DNA from: Deltaproteobacteria bacterium | GTDB lineage: Bacteria > Desulfobacterota > DSM-4660 > Desulfatiglandales > HGW-15 | Length of the DNA stretch: 7,318 bases | Direction: 5' to 3' | NCBI GenBank assembly: GCA_020060215.1 | Contig: JAGVAP010000135.1 | Coordinates: 1 to 7,318 of the forward strand | Part shown: piece after piece, positions 6,523-7,318 of the stretch | Numbering within the stretch: the first letter of the stretch is position 1 | How the letters are laid out: each line of letters begins with the position of its first letter | The notes under the pieces: generated by a model | What the model was told of the DNA's origin: nothing | Database searches by the model: none | Seen by the model: only the letters and a program-made list of their open reading frames with translations | Program-made: the position numbers and the translations under genes

Positions 6523-6726
6523 TTGGCCGAGGGTGTTGTAAAATGGTTTGACGTGAAGAAGGGATACGGTTTCATCAAGAGGGAGGAAGGGCAGGATCTG
6601 TTTGTACATTTCTCTTCCATTAACATGGACGGATACAAGCGCCTCAACGAGGGAGATCAGGTGAGCTTTGAGGTGGAGGATACGGCTCGAGGACCACAGG
6701 CCAAGAATGTCGTCAAAGTAGTTTAA
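6523..6726 (+). CDS. CspA-family cold-shock domain protein (TTG start)
   Basis: Single cold-shock-domain protein of 67 residues, the usual size, which binds single-stranded RNA and DNA and keeps mRNA unfolded. The two nucleic-acid-binding motifs are intact: KGYGFI (RNP1, residues 13-18) and DLFVHFSSI (RNP2, residues 25-33). The N-terminal [12 protein letters not shown] and the acidic strand [11 protein letters not shown] are also typical. I chose the TTG at 6523 because a perfect AAGGAGG ends 8 bases before it and the protein then begins MAEGVVKWF, exactly where family members begin. There is no ATG near. An upstream in-frame GTG at 6382 would place the start inside the promoter and add about 47 residues unlike the family. 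The gene is monocistronic, with its own promoter and a strong terminator directly downstream. Residue order DGYKRLNEG keeps the usual loop. Confidence 0.95.
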   Translation: MAEGVVKWFDVKKGYGFIKREEGQDLFVHFSSINMDGYKRLNEGDQVSFEVEDTARGPQAKNVVKVV

Positions 6727-6741
6727 AATACGCTTATCACC

Positions 6742-6781
6742 AGGGGGGTACCCACTAGATGAGGGGTACCCCTCTTCTTTT
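6742..6781 (+). terminator. Intrinsic terminator of the cold-shock gene
   Basis: The stem pairs 6742-6753 with 6764-6775: 12 base pairs including one G-U, core GGGGTACCC with GGGTACCCC. It has a 10-base loop and is followed by TCTTTT. It lies 15 bases after the stop codon. The right arm also forms its own 14-base palindrome around GGTACC, so alternative folding is possible. Confidence 0.85.
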
Positions 6782-6823
6782 CGTTCCCGCCAGATTCCAA
6801 GCCGGTTTACTCTCCTGTCTCAC

Positions 6824-6848
6824 CACGAAGCACACGAAGAGCACGAAG
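6824..6848 (+). repeat. Three CACGAAG units at 9-base period
   Basis: CACGAAG occurs at 6824-6830, 6833-6839 and 6842-6848, separated by CA and AG. The exact 9-base period keeps the reading frame. Short CACGAAG tandem clusters are a familiar intergenic feature in several anaerobic lineages, from general knowledge. Their function is unknown. Confidence 0.7.
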
Positions 6849-6940
6849 TGGATTAAAGATGAACGTCGAATATTGACGAACTCGTAAAAAGCCCCGTTCA
6901 GCGGAGCGCCAGAGAAGCGCACCCCTTTAGCGATGCCCAT

Positions 6941-6968
6941 TTGCGAACGAATCCGATGTTGATATACT
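6941..6968 (+). promoter_or_regulatory. Weak candidate promoter for the DUF362 gene
   Basis: TTGCGA (6941-6946, 4 of 6) is followed after 16 bases by TATACT (6963-6968, 5 of 6). Transcription would begin near 6975, about 125 bases before the start codon, and the leader would contain the G-rich inverted repeat. No better -10 box is seen closer to the gene. Confidence 0.32.
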
Positions 6969-7009
6969 AGCTGGGTCCTTTCTGATTTGTTTGACATGGC
7001 GTTCTCCTA

Positions 7010-7076
7010 CCACCCCGCCTTTCCTCCCCCATTAAGGGGGGGGGGAACCGGCGGGAGGGGCTAGGGGAGGGGGTGG
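7010..7076. repeat. C-rich/G-rich inverted repeat with a G10 run
   Basis: Outer arms CCACCCC (7010-7016) and GGGGTGG (7070-7076) are complementary. An inner stem CCCCC (7026-7030) pairs with G residues of the ten-G run (7036-7045) across ATTAA. The shape resembles widespread repeats with CCCTCTCCC...GGGAGAGGG arms. As RNA it would fold strongly, about 25 bases before the DUF362 start codon. Confidence 0.55.
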
Positions 7077-7100
7077 GACCCATTACAGCAGAGGCGAAGT

Positions 7101-7318
7101 ATGAACCGACGTGATTTCATGAAGAACTGTGCGGTCGCAGCCGCAGGCGGGATGCTCCTACATCCCTTGTTTCCGAGGGGCGCAAAAGCCGCTGACGAAC
7201 CGGACATCGTGGTTGCGAACGGGCAGCCGGGTCCTGCCGTCAGGGCGGCTGTGAACGGATTGGGCGGAATGGAGCGATTCGTCAAAGCAGGACAGAAGGT
7301 GGTGATCAAGCCCAACAT
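7101..7318 (+). CDS. Tat-exported DUF362 protein, 3' truncated
   Basis: The first 72 codons of a gene that runs off the window. The N-terminus MNRRDFMKN is a twin-arginine signal (RRDFMK), followed by a hydrophobic alanine/glycine-rich stretch and a likely cleavage site after GAKA (residue 30). The protein is therefore exported folded, which for Tat substrates often means with a bound cofactor. The mature part starts DIVVANGQPGPAVRAAVNGLGGMERFVKAG and reaches VVIKPN, the typical opening of DUF362 proteins. Their biochemical role is not established; some family members carry extra ferredoxin-type clusters, which cannot be judged here. The ATG has GAGG 6 bases upstream. Cys10 lies inside the signal region and does not make a convincing lipobox. 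Confidence 0.85.
   Translation, partial: MNRRDFMKNCAVAAAGGMLLHPLFPRGAKAADEPDIVVANGQPGPAVRAAVNGLGGMERFVKAGQKVVIKPN

Larger units (their letters stand above)
6782..7100. other. Repeat-rich intergenic region before the DUF362 gene
   Basis: About 320 bases without a credible gene. From left to right it contains a triple CACGAAG repeat, a stretch that resembles a decayed dispersed element (6876-6946), a weak promoter candidate, and a C-rich/G-rich inverted repeat with ten consecutive G. A minus-strand open frame of 80 codons crosses the region and reads through the terminator, so it is unlikely to be a gene. Confidence 0.55.

Noticed and set aside
6991..6996. Consensus TTGACA upstream of the DUF362 gene
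   Set aside because: No -10-like sequence lies 15-19 bases downstream; that position is C-rich.
6755..6997. Minus-strand open frame of 80 codons in the last intergenic region
   Set aside because: It runs through the CACGAAG repeat and the cold-shock terminator and shows no domain; it is more likely part of repeat-derived sequence.

Overview
The window looks like a piece of a GC-rich anaerobic bacterial chromosome. The best guess is a Desulfobacterota lineage (sulfate-reducing or syntrophic relatives). This is inferred from the gene set: a tandem HdrA-type electron-transfer flavoprotein, a dienoyl-CoA isomerase-type crotonase, a nitronate-monooxygenase-family flavoprotein, a lone SCP2 domain protein and a Tat-exported DUF362 protein. 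No rRNA or other taxonomic marker is present, so the assignment is not proven.

Layout. Bases 1-2361 (+) hold the 3' part of a large hdrA-like gene whose start lies outside the window. Bases 2362-2762 are a gene-free gap with a cluster of GCAGGAGC-type palindromes, one of which could end hdrA transcription. A small SCP2 (sterol-carrier-type lipid-binding) protein lies on the minus strand at 2763-3089, convergent with hdrA. A divergent intergenic region follows (3090-3445), with a palindromic repeat and a plausible promoter for the NMO-family flavoprotein at 3446-4408. After 154 bases come a crotonase-fold enzyme (4563-5366) and, only 12 bases later, a secreted parvulin peptidyl-prolyl isomerase (5379-6338), probably as one transcript. 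A 67-residue cold-shock protein (6523-6726) has its own strong promoter, a leader, a perfect Shine-Dalgarno, a TTG start and a clear intrinsic terminator. Bases 6776-7100 are repeat-rich. The window ends inside a Tat-exported DUF362 protein that starts at 7101.

How the genes fit together. The first half concerns redox and acyl-CoA chemistry. HdrA proteins carry electrons through FAD and Fe-S clusters in flavin-based electron-bifurcating complexes. The crotonase has the acidic residues typical of delta3,5-delta2,4-dienoyl-CoA isomerases, which handle unsaturated acyl-CoAs in beta-oxidation. SCP2 proteins bind lipids or acyl-CoAs. A link to anaerobic fatty- or aromatic-acid degradation is therefore reasonable, but it rests on gene content and not on a shared operon. 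The parvulin and DUF362 proteins act outside the cytoplasm, and the cold-shock protein is a housekeeping gene.

I found no clear sign of an undescribed multi-gene system. The most unusual points are the NMO-family protein without the usual catalytic histidine, the tandem HdrA architecture, and several families of dispersed-looking palindromic repeats in the three gene-poor gaps.
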